Below are positions 12,247-22,817 of a stretch of DNA of 64,000 nt, piece by piece. The notes under the pieces were generated by a model. The model made no database searches. It saw nothing but the letters and a program-made list of their open reading frames with translations, and was not told where the DNA came from. A program made the position numbers and the translations under genes. The stretch covers positions 2,614,718-2,678,717 of the forward strand of contig CM055102.1 in the NCBI GenBank assembly GCA_029204225.1, given 5' to 3'. This DNA is from Diphasiastrum complanatum. Its lineage: Eukaryota > Streptophyta > Lycopodiopsida > Lycopodiales > Lycopodiaceae. Position 1 is the stretch's first letter. Every line of letters begins with the position of its first letter.

Positions 12247-12299
12247 CTCCCTCTTGAACTAGTTTTATCTTAGACTTTGAGAATACTCCAAGTGAAGTC

Positions 12300-13194
12300 C
12301 TATGCTTTATAAAAAAGTTCTTTTCCCAATGCTTTGGTGAAGATATCAGTTACACATTCCTTTGAAGACACATGTTGAAGCTCCACCTCCTTTGCCATGA
12401 CTTGTTCTCTCACAAAGTGATATGCCACTTCAATATGCTTGCTCCTAGCATGAAAAATAGTATTGCTTGCCAACTTTTCCGCTAATTGGTTTTCACAAAA
12501 GATGATTGGGCTCTCTGAAAAATCCAAGAAGTAAATATCCTTGATCATCCTCTTGATCCATACCATCTCCTTTGTGCAATGAGTAGGGGCTTTGTACTCG
12601 GCCTCACTAGATGACAATGCAATAGTGGCTTGTTTCTTCGACATCCATGATATAGCTCCATCACCTATGAAAATACAATGTGCACTTAGGGATTTCCTAT
12701 CCATTTGATCTCCAACAAAAGTTTGAATTTGAAAATCCAAACGAGTTAGGTGATGATCCCTCATATAATATGCCAAAATCTCGAGTTCCCAAGATATATC
12801 TTAAAACTCTCTTTCCTAGCTTCCAATGCTGCTCACTAGCATCTTGCATAAGTTGGCTTAAATTACCAACACAATAGCTTAGATCTGGTCTTGTGATAGT
12901 TAGATATATAAGTGAACCAACTAGCTTTCTATAGAGAGTAATGTCCTCGAAGGATCTTTCATTACCTCTTATAGTTAGCTTTACATTTGACTCCATAGGT
13001 GTATCACAAGACTTTGCATCTACCATATGAAATCTACTAAGAATAGAATTAGCATACTTCTCTTGACATATGAAAGTAGATTGAGAAGTCCTAATCAATT
13101 CTATTTCTAAGATGTAATGCAAATGACCAAGATCATGCACCTCAAACTCCTTCTTGAGAGCATTCTTGATATCATCCTTATAACTTTCCATCAA
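12300..13194 (-). pseudogene. Copia group A reverse transcriptase-RNase H
   Basis: The minus strand reads the reverse transcriptase C-terminal part (KKEFEVHDLGHLHYILEIEL, CQEKYANSILSRFHMVDAKS, LVGSLIYLTITRPDLSY) and then RNase H after a frame change near 12700: DQMDRKSLSAHCIFIGDG, SWMSKKQATIALSSSEAEYK, HARSKHIEVAYHFVREQV and DIFTKALGKELF. The catalytic YVDD part is missing because the element is cut near 13194. It runs straight into the LTR below it. The same group occurs at 35134-36548 and 41339-44171. Confidence 0.9.
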
Positions 13195-13434
13195 GCCATA
13201 ACATCAATATCTTTGGACCAATTATTAAGGAAATAAAGAGGTCTGAAAATATTTAATTTTCACACGTGCAGAATTCCAGAATTCTCAATTCTGATCTGAA
13301 AATCTAGTTTCTATCCTCTTTGATCCAAACACTTTTCAAGAAAAGGTAAAGAAAAGTGATAAACAACTTTTTTCTTGAATTTAGCTCACAAATTCTTGCA
13401 CAAACAGAGATAATAGCATGCAAAGCTTAATTTA

Positions 13435-13446
13435 GCTCTGATACCA
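13435..13446 (-). other. Copia primer-binding site
   Basis: The minus strand reads TGGTATCAGAGC, a perfect match to the initiator-Met tRNA site, directly after an LTR end reading TTTTATCA. Confidence 0.85.
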
Positions 13447-14103
13447 TGATAAAATTTTAGCAAGCTCACACGTGTGGGGAATGATCCTCAAGTGTGAATG
13501 ATCTTGTTAAGCTTTGTGTTTAGCACATAAATTGATTCTAGATTGAATGCCAAGATCTAGTACAAGATTTTATGGCTAAATCACAATCTAGCATGCTAAG
13601 AATCAAAGAATTTTTGCTTTGAAAAACAAGAGAGAAGAAGTACAAGAATTTAACGCATTAGCATAAGCCTCTACTCGAGTTAGAGAGAGAAAGAGAGAGA
13701 GAGCAAAATTCAAGCAAACAATGGTATAAATCAACATGAAATAGCTTCAAAGCTTGGTTTTCATCAAAAATTATGAGAGAGCATACACATATTTATGGAG
13801 TTTGGAGTAGCTCGAGGTAGAACCATCTCTCTCCAACTTTCATCCACATCTAAAAGTGAAAACTAGAGAATTAGTGACATTTGTCACTTTACATGTATGC
13901 ATTTCTACCTACTTTTACCAAGTGTCAAATTTTCAACTAGAATTGTACAATTCATCATGCATGTGTCCAATTCACTTTGTGCATGCCTTGCATGTCACTA
14001 TTTTATAATTGACATTTCTATGTCTACATTCTATATGCACGTTGTATATTATCAACTAGACTTGAAAAACCCCGTTTCTCCTAGGCCAAATTTGGCATTT
14101 ACA
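13447..14103 (-). repeat. 5' LTR of a copia element
   Basis: The segment starts TGTAAATGCC and ends TTTTATCA on the minus strand, so it follows the TG...CA rule, and abuts a perfect primer site at 13435-13446. It contains CTCTCTCTCTTTCTCTCTC and CACACGTGTG. It does not obviously match the LTR at 11509-12246, so the RT-RNase H piece between them may come from a different element than this LTR. The 240 bp from 13195 to 13434 is non-coding leader. Confidence 0.7.
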
Positions 14104-15985
14104 ATATGAAACAACATATACACATAGAAAAAACTTTGCCAAAAGCCTAAAGTCAAGATAGATGATTTTTTATTTTTCAACATTTGTTGCTGGGTAGCAA
14201 CAACCTCTTCATCTGACTCATTGTCAAGTAGTGGATCGATGATGGACACGCTTGAGTCTGAAGCTCGGATTGACATTTCAATGACAGGCGATAAAGGTTC
14301 TCTTGGAACAATGCCTTTGTCTTTGATGTAGTTGATTCAACCAGGGTATTGTGTCTTAGAGGGCCTTGGTTGAACATCTGTTCTGGACGTAAGCTACAGT
14401 GGAGACAGCTTCAGCCCAGAAGCTCTTGGGCAGTGATGTATGCACAACATACATTTAGTTTATTCAACCAGGGTACTGTTCTTTCTCTCGGCCAAGCCAT
14501 TTAACTGAGGAGATTAAGGAGTGATAAATTGCTACTCAATGCCTTGGCTTTGGCAATACTCCTTAAATTGAATAGAGATGTACTCTCCACAGTTTTCAAA
14601 CCTCAGGGCTTTGATCGTCCTTCCAGTCTCTTTTTCTACATGCTCTTTGAAGATTTTGAAGCAATTGAAAGCTTCTGATTTCTTCTAGATAAAATACACC
14701 ATAGTCCTTTAGGAGAATTCATCAATAAAAGTTATGAAATACTCTGCATCCTTTAGAAAAGGATTCTGCATTGGGCCACAAATGTCTGTATGTACAACAT
14801 CTAACAATCCTCTAGCAGTATGCTGATGGCTTGATCTAAATGGTTTCCTAGTCTGTTTACCAACTAAACAGTCTTGACAGACATGTAACTTGACTTTATT
14901 ATCAGGGTAGTCTAGATCAAGAATAATAGAATGTCTAGACATTTGTTGTACAAAAGCATGATTCAAGTGACCAAGTCTATATGCCAAACTAAACTTTTAT
15001 TTGCTTGAATAGAAGTACCGAGTGCCTAACTAGAGGCAGAAAAGCAATGACTTAATCTATACAAGTATCCATGCCTCTTTCCGAGTGCTAGGATCTTGCT
15101 TGTCCTATCAACTACTTTGCATTGATCACATTCGAATTCTACTTTGTGTCCTAGATCTGTGATTCTGCTTACAAAGAGCAGATTTCTAGAAAAATGGATA
15201 TATACAAGACTTTAGAAAGTAGCTTAGACTGATCATTTGCAAAGCTTAATCTTATAGTACCTTTACCTTTAATAGCTTGTGTGCTATTGTCGCCAAGGTG
15301 AACGTATTTGTTGGTACTGTAGGGTGTATAGGACTCGAAACAACCAATGAGACTAGTCATATGCTGAGTGGCACCGGAATCCAAGAACCAAGAACTGTCG
15401 TTGGATGCTCCTTGATGGCTGGTCATGAAGGCATCATGATTCGCTTCTTGAATGGGCTGTGGAGCTTCTATAGCTGTATTGGCCACTTGATTTGACTATC
15501 CCTTGTTGTTGTTCTTTTCTTGTAGTATCCGACAGTCTTGAATCTCGTGGTTGTTTCTCTTGTAGTATCTATAGAACAACTTCTTCTTAGTATGCGGGTT
15601 TGACTATTCTTTGTGTTGTGTTGGTTTCCAGTCTTGCTTTGATTACTCCGGGCCTTTCTTCTTCTTCTGCTTAGTCGTGCCTCTGTTGGTGTACAAGGTG
15701 TGAGAATCAGTTGAGAAATTGGAGGTTTCGTTCCTCTACGTGTCTTCCTACAACAACTTTGCAATGACTTTTGAAAGAGTCGTCATGATGATCATCACCC
15801 AATTGTCATATGAGCTTGGCAAGCTTGTAAGTAGTTGCATTACTACATCTTGATTGTCTATGACAGATCCGACATTGGCCATTTGCTTCAGCAGGTTCTT
15901 GAACTGGTTGATGTGATTCTGCAAGGAATCACCATTTGCCATCTTGAGGGAGTAAAATTCATTGTTGGTGGAGTACATGGATTGT
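14104..15985 (-). pseudogene. Copia group B gag-protease-integrase, broken
   Basis: From the right on the minus strand: gag (15978-15470) with FYSLKMANGDSLQNHINQF and VMQLLTSLPSSYDNWVM; protease (15486-15169) with FLDSGATQHMTSLIGCF, where DSG is intact, and KYVHLGDNSTQAIKGKG; pre-integrase and integrase start (14987-14709) with MAYRLGHLNHAFVQQMSR, CQDCLVGKQTRKPFRSS and HTDICGPMQN. A decayed stretch follows down to about 14170. Several frame changes separate the parts. Reverse transcriptase is absent. It is the same group as 31592-33774. The right end is fused directly to plus-strand gypsy sequence near 16000. Confidence 0.85.
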
Positions 15986-16004
15986 TTTGCCTAGAATTAT
16001 AGTG

Positions 16005-17750
16005 ATCTAAAGGGCATCTCACCAACAGTAGTCCAACACACCATACCCTTGGTGGATGGAGCAGTCCCCAAGGTGAGTCGTTATTACTGTTGGAACCCGA
16101 ACTACACGGAGCTGATCAAGCAAGAGTTGCAAAAGTTGTTAGACGCTGATTTCATTTATGAAATCGAGCACATGGAGTGGGTATCGCCTATAGTTAAAGT
16201 ACCCAAGAAGAACGGCAAAATGTGAATTTGTGTGAATCTAAAGGCACTAAACGCAGTCACCAAAAAGGACCATTTCTCTTTACCCTTTTAGCTGGAGCCA
16301 AAGCCTACAGTTTTTTGGACGACTTCAGCGGCTACAATCAAGTGAAGATAGCGTCTCAAGACCAACATAAGACAGCATTCACCACGGAATGAGGAACTTA
16401 TGCCTATAAGGTGATGCCATTTGGACTTTGCAATGCCCCAAGCACTTTCTAGCGATCATGCAGATGTCATTCAAAGAGTATTTGTAGACATTCCTGGAAA
16501 TTTTCTTGGACGATCTGTGCGTTCATGGACCAAACTCTGAACACTTATGCAATCTGGAGAAGGTGCTACAAAAATGTCGCAAATTCCAGATCTCCTTGAA
16601 TTCAGAGAAATGTCAATTTTGGGTTATACATGGCTTGATTCTTGGCTGTATAGTGTCTAGACACAGGATCACCACGGACCTTTCGAAGATCAAAATCATT
16701 GTTGATCTACCACCACCAAGAACGATCCACAAGGTCTACATCTTTATGGGTCACGCTAACTATTATAGGATTTTCATTCTAGATTTTGCGGAGTTAGCAT
16801 GGCCAATTCACAAACTCACAACAGATCCACATTGGAATGAGAAAGCCCTAAAGGCCTTCCAAAAGCTTAAGGATGCATTGGTTTCAGCACCAATCTTATG
16901 ACCACCCAATTGGTCCATTGAGTTTCATGTGCATACGGATGCATCGAAGTATGCAATTGGAGCAGTCTTAACCCAGCCAGGAGAACACAAAAGGGATTTT
17001 TCAATTCGATTTGCAAGCTGACAGCTCAGTGATACATAAATGAATTATACAACCACAAAGCGGGAGGCACTGGAAATGATATATGCGGTTAAGAAATTTT
17101 GTCACTATTTAATGGCCACACACTCTACCTTCTATACGAACCATCAACCCTTTCTCTATCTTGTTAACAAAACCTACAACATAGGAAGAATCACTCGATG
17201 GCTACTTCTATTGTTGGAGTTTGATTTTCGGATAGTGTACGCAAGTAAAAGCAACACTATATGGCAGATCATGTATCACGTATCTAGGGGAAGGAAGTTG
17301 CAACCCAACCCAATGATGAGCTACCTGATGCTGCCTTATTTTACGTTGACACAGTATCAGAATGGGCCTCTGACATAGTTGAATATCTAATGCGGGGCCA
17401 ACCAGACAAATCATTACCAAAGGCAGAACAACGAAAGTTGATCCTGAAAGCTAGACCTTATTAGTTGATTGTCGACCAATTGTACAGAAGAGGATCAGAT
17501 GGGATTCTTCGGCGATGTATTCTACCTCATGAGTCCACCCAAATCATTCCGCTTTCACATGAAGGCATGGGTGGAAATCATGCTGGTGGCCAACGATTCA
17601 TAAGGATACAGAGGAATACCTGAGGAAATGCAATGTGTGCCAAAGGGCAAGGAGACCAACGAGATTGAATTATGACCTTCTGCACCCAGTCTTAGCCCAA
17701 GCACCATGTACATTGTCTACAATGAGCTTGTATGTGGATTTTGTTATAGT
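16005..17750 (+). pseudogene. Ty3/gypsy pol: RT, RNase H, start of integrase
   Basis: Reverse transcriptase starts with TVVQHTIPLVDGAVPKVS, then WVSPIVKVPKKNGKM, a frame-shifted VMPFGLCNAP, and the catalytic site as FLDDLCVHG (usual YxDD altered to FLDD). RNase H follows from about 16880 (FHVHTDASKYAIGAVL, TTTKREALEMIYAVKKF). The integrase zinc region has HEGMGGNHAGGQ and CAKGQGDQ, and ends near VCQRARRPTRLNYDLLHP. Stops and frame changes are at about 16225, 16290, 16392, 16455, 16900, 17020 and 17376, so it is dead. The catalytic part of integrase is missing, because tandem repeats start soon after. Confidence 0.88.
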
Positions 17751-17840
17751 CTCCATTTGCTTATGGAATGAATGCACTCTTTTTGGGGCCTTTTTGGACG
17801 CAGCCGCTTTGTGCATAGCTTGCATCCTCCAACATTCTTC

Positions 17841-18147
17841 TAGACCCCATCTACCGGCATATGGGGGTCTATGCTTCCCTTTTCTGTATGCTACTAGTGA
17901 TGAGCTGAAGGGCCAATGATTCTCTCATAAATTTAAACAAGAAATTATATGTGGTTATACAATGCTTGAACGTCGCCTTCCAGACCCCATCTCTGGCAGA
18001 TGGGGTCTATGCTTCCTGTTCTTTATGCTGATAGTGATGAGCTAAAGGGCCATTGATTCCCTCATACAATTCAACAAGAAACACTATTGGTTTATGTCAT
18101 GCTTGCACGCTGTCTTCTAGACCCCATCTGCCGGCAGATGGGGTCTA
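17841..18147 (+). repeat. Tandem 137-140 bp repeat with palindromic core
   Basis: Three units begin at 17841, 17981 and 18118, each opening with a version of AGACCCCATCTGCC/GGCAGATGGGGTCT. Shared text after the core includes CTATGCTTCC, TGATGAGCT and AAGGGCCA, then CAAGAAA. The third core is a perfect 30-bp palindrome; the first two each carry a few changes. The array lies between the gypsy integrase remnant and the T1 transposon start. Confidence 0.9.
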
Positions 18148-18192
18148 TGAACAAGAAATAATATAGGTTTATATTGTGCTTGCACATCACCT

Positions 18193-20560
18193 CATTAGAG
18201 GAGTTCTCAATATCAAAAAGACCCTTTAAGGAATGCCATGTAGGATATAGAAAAATATCAAAATAAAAAAACAATATTGTTTATTTGCTTGCCCACACTA
18301 CTCCCAAGGCCTCCCCAACTCCCAATAATCTAACCACAACGTCTATAGTCACAGTTAAGAACTGTTAACAGTTCGTAGTATAACATGACTAAATTCAAAA
18401 ATATTCCCTCCATTGGTTACGAAAAGGGCAATATTTTCACTGGATCTAGAATATGACCCCCATCCCCAAATTTGAATCAGAAAAAATTGCGAAATATTTA
18501 CATATGCATTCCTTCCACGAGAATGGAAATATGAGCGCCAACTACCTATTGGAATGAAAAAATGAGCGGCATTTCCAAATTTGAATCAAGCATACAAGCA
18601 TGGAGATTGGATTGATCGTACATAGTATATAATATAATCAAAGATGAGTATTTTGTTTTGCTTCATAGAATCTGGTCATAGTACTTTGATGCAACTGATT
18701 ACTCTATTATTTTTTTTATGATGACATTGTATCATCTACATGTGGATATCCCTATTGATTTGGCACCTTTGCAAAGAAGAGGAGGCAAAGGAATTCAAAT
18801 ATCTGCTGAGGATCGTTCTTATTACAAGGCAGAAGGAAAAAAAAAAACTTGGATTTGTGGATAGACGGAACATTATATCCACAAGATCCAAGCACTTTGA
18901 CACATCCCACATTCTCTTCAATAACTCATTTAGTTACATGGATATGCAATGGGCATAGTGGATTACTAGGATATTGTGAAAAATTGCAGAACCATGGAAA
19001 ACAACTTTATATGAATAAAGGTCACTTTTTAGAAGGTAAGTTGATTCAGATATCCTCTTATTGTCAGAATAGAGATTGTTATCTCCAAAAAACGTTAGAA
19101 GAAAATGAACAACTTAAAAAAAATAATGAATCATTACAAAAGATAACAATCAATATCAAATCAGAACTAGATCAAATGCAATCAGTCTTACAGTCTATTT
19201 GTATTGAAAACTTACAATTATTGAAGGATGTGGATTTGGCAAAGACGAAGGCTAAAAGTAAGAAGCAAAAGCGACAAAGTTGCAAAGATATTCAAACGCT
19301 TTCAAAAGGAGGTTATCGAAATAGAAGGATCTGTGCATTCAAGTAAGCATATTCTGATTTTTGTAAGTTTTTCAATGACATTTGGATTTAATTTCAACTA
19401 TGGTAATATTCTGTTAACTGTCTATTTTTTTTGCAGATTTGCATTAGTAGCTCCTCGGAATATTAAAGACAATGCTTCACTAGGAATGTCATTGGGCACA
19501 ATATTGACTTGCAAATCCACTGAGTGTATCATGATGAACAATAGGATTTCAAATGTAAAGTGTAAAATAGCAGAGTCTTTGATGGTGGACATTCAAGATT
19601 TTTTAGATAAGACTATAGTTCAGGGTGCTTGTGATTTTGCAGGTATTAGCAGGGAAGCATATGCAACAATATTTAAACTAATTAGAGAAGCTTTTAAGCA
19701 AGTTCAAATTAGAAAAGTCCCAATCCCTAGGACATATCACTTGAAGAAAGAGAGGGATACATTAAACATAGGTATGCATAAGATCACTGGAACTCCATTT
19801 CATATTGAGAAGGTGTATGAAACTGATGAAAGATCGATATTCTATAATCAAACGATTTATTTGTTGATCTAAATTACTTGTTGAGATACATCGTCACATT
19901 CTATGATATAACCTATGAAAAGGTGAATGGCAAAATAATCATAGTACTTAAGTTAGATGAGTCAGAAATTGTGAAAGGGCATAAGATGGAGAGGGTTAGT
20001 ATAACTCTCATGAATGGTGCTCTATCACAAACAGAGAACCAAGAAGATTTCAGATTTAGTGTCCAGTCAGAAAATGATATATGGTGGTTGGCGGCGTTTC
20101 AAGTAACTAGTCTCATTATTACATTACATTCATTGAATAGTATTAATACATTGTAAACTAAGTCTGATTGATTCTTTGGACAGGTGCTGAAAGAGGGTCA
20201 TGATATATTATCATGGATATTCTCAAGGACATCTTATCCTAGAATCATCAAGGACCATATGGATGGAGGACTTCTCAATGTTCCAGGAGTTGGAGACTTC
20301 AATGTTGAATGGCACTTAGCAGGTGATTTAAAAACATTGATATGTATGTATAATGTCTCTCACGGTGCTACATCAAAACACCCTTGTTTGTACTGCATGA
20401 AAATGACAAAAGATGTAACTAGGAGTACAGGAATCACTAGAGAATATGCAGATCCAAACTTATTTCCACTAAGCTCAATATAAGTGGAATACAATGAATA
20501 ATGGGAGCTCCTTAAAGGAAGATTCCCATCAGTAAAGCCTAAAATGTTCAAAACATAAGA
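18193..20560 (+). mobile_element. DNA transposon family T1, copy A (5' half)
   Basis: The left end, CATTAGAGGAGTTCT, and the next 950 bp recur at 44172-45029 in a quite different setting, which defines the family edge. A non-coding lead of about 520 bp precedes a spliced gene. The last readable coding sequence is at about 20483, and the right end was not found: the sequence changes to minus-strand T2 coding by about 20600. A terminus with a similar inverted sequence lies at 57295-57328. The CATTA start recalls CACTA-type ends, but that is a weak argument. Confidence 0.7.
18718..20483 (+). pseudogene. T1 transposase-like gene, three exons, 3' part missing
   Basis: Exons as inferred are 18718-19342, 19437-20102 and 20184-20483, with introns of 94 and 81 bp (GTAAGC...TTGCAG and GTAACT...GGACAG). 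The N-terminal reading is MTLYHLHVDIPIDLAPLQRR; copy B conserves this despite nucleotide changes. A coiled coil follows (KTLEEN...SLQKITINIKSELDQM). Exon 2 has GISREAYATIFKLIREAF and YHLKKERDTLN. Then come VLKLDESEIVKGHKMERVS and, in exon 3, EWHLAGDLKTLICMYNVSHG with HPCLYCMKM. The spaced Asp residues and the CxxC resemble transposase-like proteins common in invertebrate genomes; I infer a DDE-type enzyme whose last catalytic part is lost. Frame changes lie near 18838 and 19860. Confidence 0.6.
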
Positions 20561-21479
20561 TCTTTTGACAAAAATGATCTTATCTGTAGGTAAAATGATA
20601 AAGCTTTAACTGCCATTATAAGACTCTCCCCGACTAGGCTCAGCTTGGAATGAGCAATAAAATCTCATTCTTCAGGAAATGCCTAAAATAGTGGCCCAGT
20701 CCATTGTCCCTCTGGAACGAGGATGCATGTTGTCTGAAACCACCTCGTCTCGCAACAAAATCATCTATTATGAGAGCATCCTGCAATAGGAAATATGTTA
20801 GCAAAAACACATTTAGTGATTAAAAACATTCTAATGCAAGGAGGTTTAAACACTTACACATTCTTCATCATCAACAGCAACCAGATCAGGATGATCAATA
20901 TAATGACCATGTACTAAAGTGGAATCATCAATGAAATGCATTAATGATGGACGAGGGAAGCCCATCTAGGATTGAAATGCCGTGAATTCTTCATCGGATG
21001 GTCTGTCTTGTCCATCCTCAGCTATATTTGATAAAGTCTTAGTCAGGCATTCTTCACCAGTCATAAGTCCCTCCTCATCATCAAAATCAATACCAACAAC
21101 AAGGTCATCTGTTTCAAAATCTACAAAGTCAGAGAATTCGAAAATTGTGCCAGATAATAAACATAGAACCTCGTCTTCACGATAGTCAAAAAAATTACAT
21201 AAATCAGCAGTAGTAAAATATACATCATCATCAATATAATATACAGGCAAATTGAAAAGACATTTCAACTCCTCTATAGGGTTGGATTCATCATCAGATG
21301 TATTTTGGCCAATAAAAGAATCCCAGAGAACATCAGCATTTACATCAATAAAGTCACTTTCCTTATCAGGAGTGTCGATAAGAAAGTGACTAATATCCTT
21401 AATAGCTGACTGAACAGAGGATGATACAAAAGGAGGGTCAGCAACAGAAACTTCCTCATCATCTGAGATCTGAACTAAC

Positions 21480-21975
21480 AGGAAAATTATGAAACCACTA
21501 GTAGAGGATCTTCCATGAAGATCAGAAGTTTAACTTGGATGATACACAGATCAAGGAGTCTCATGCAAGATCAATCATTAATCTTGATGCTGCTCAAGAG
21601 TTGGTGAGGCCGAGGGTTGAGGAGGAGCAAATTCAAGCTACCACACCAAAAAGATCTACACGAGCAAGATTTGAGCCAAGGAGGCTCACATATGATGAAA
21701 AAGCAAGGCAAGTGGAAGGTGAAACTTCCTATCATGCTCTTTTCATATCAGATGAAGAGACTAAAGATGTCCAAGAAGCTCTTCAATCCAAGATGTGGGT
21801 TGAAGCAATGACCCAAGAGTTTGAAGCCTTGATGTCAAATAACGCATGGGAGCTTGTGGAGCCACCAAACAATGTGCATGTGATTGGATGTAAGTGGGTT
21901 TTTAGAATCAAGTATAACCATGATGGATCTATCGATAAGTATAAAGCAGACTTTGTGCCAAAGGCTACTCACAAC
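21480..21975 (+). pseudogene. Copia fragment inserted in the T2 minus gene
   Basis: The plus strand reads the region joining integrase to reverse transcriptase: DDTQIKESHARSIINLD, RSTRARFEPRRLTYDEKARQ, then MWVEAMTQEFEALMSNNAWE, PNNVHVIGCKWVFRIKYN and HDGSIDKYKA. It stops at KATH near 21975, after which minus-strand T2 coding resumes. Only about 500 bp are present, with no LTR in sight. Confidence 0.85.
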
Positions 21976-22663
21976 GAAAGTGTTATAATGCAGCATCGAG
22001 CGTTTGCCATCCAAAGAATAATAGTCGATGGTTATGTATTCTATTTCATTGCAAAGTCGAGCTCTTCCCGAGTCCCTGACTTGGGCTTCTACCTGACATG
22101 GAACATTACAAGTAAAATCAATTTAAAATTTTAATTTTAAAATAAAATTATGAATTAAAATACGAATTGATAATTTAGAAACTTAAGAACTTACCACAGA
22201 TCATTCTCAATTCTCGCATTACAGAAAGTTAGTAGAGCTTTCTGTACTGATGTTGACTGCCAAGAAGAATGAAAAATAACAACTCTCCAAATTGGAGAAG
22301 TTGTGACTTCAAAAAAGTCCTGCATAAAACTATGAATTTCAGTGAATTTGAAAGGAGTATCATCATTTAATGATTCTTTCATCTGAAATCCATATAGTAT
22401 ATCGGTGATGCAGAGTGTATAAGGTCTTTTTCTTAAAAAATTTGAAATTTCTCCGCAATCGTCCTCTTCAACAGAGTAAAACATGGTTGATTATCGACAC
22501 TTTTGGGAAGGTAGGTCTCTAATGGATCCTCCTCCGCAACGGTCTCACCTCGTGTCAATCTCTCCTTGTCCCTTTTTTTTGCTTTTGCCTTCAGAATATG
22601 TCTCTTGAATTGCTCTGGTAGGACTTTGTTTTTTTTGTCTTCGGGAGACCGAAAAGGAAAAAA

Positions 22664-22817
22664 CTATGCTTAACATGAGAGACAAAAAATATAAAATAGA
22701 ATAGGAGACTTAACTTATCAAAAAAAAAAAATTAAATAAAGAAAAAACTATGCTTAGCATAGGAGACATAGAATATAGAAAAGAAACAATTAATAAGCAC
22801 CTATGCTAAGCATGGGT
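22664..22817. repeat. Three outlying copies of the T2 palindrome
   Basis: Copies of CTATGCTNAGCATAG are centred at about 22671, 22755 and 22808. The last two fall in the predicted intron of the minus gene between 22640 and 22830. Their spacing (84 and 53 bp) matches spacings used in the main array at 24981-25517. A further diverged copy is at 24357-24371. Confidence 0.8.
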
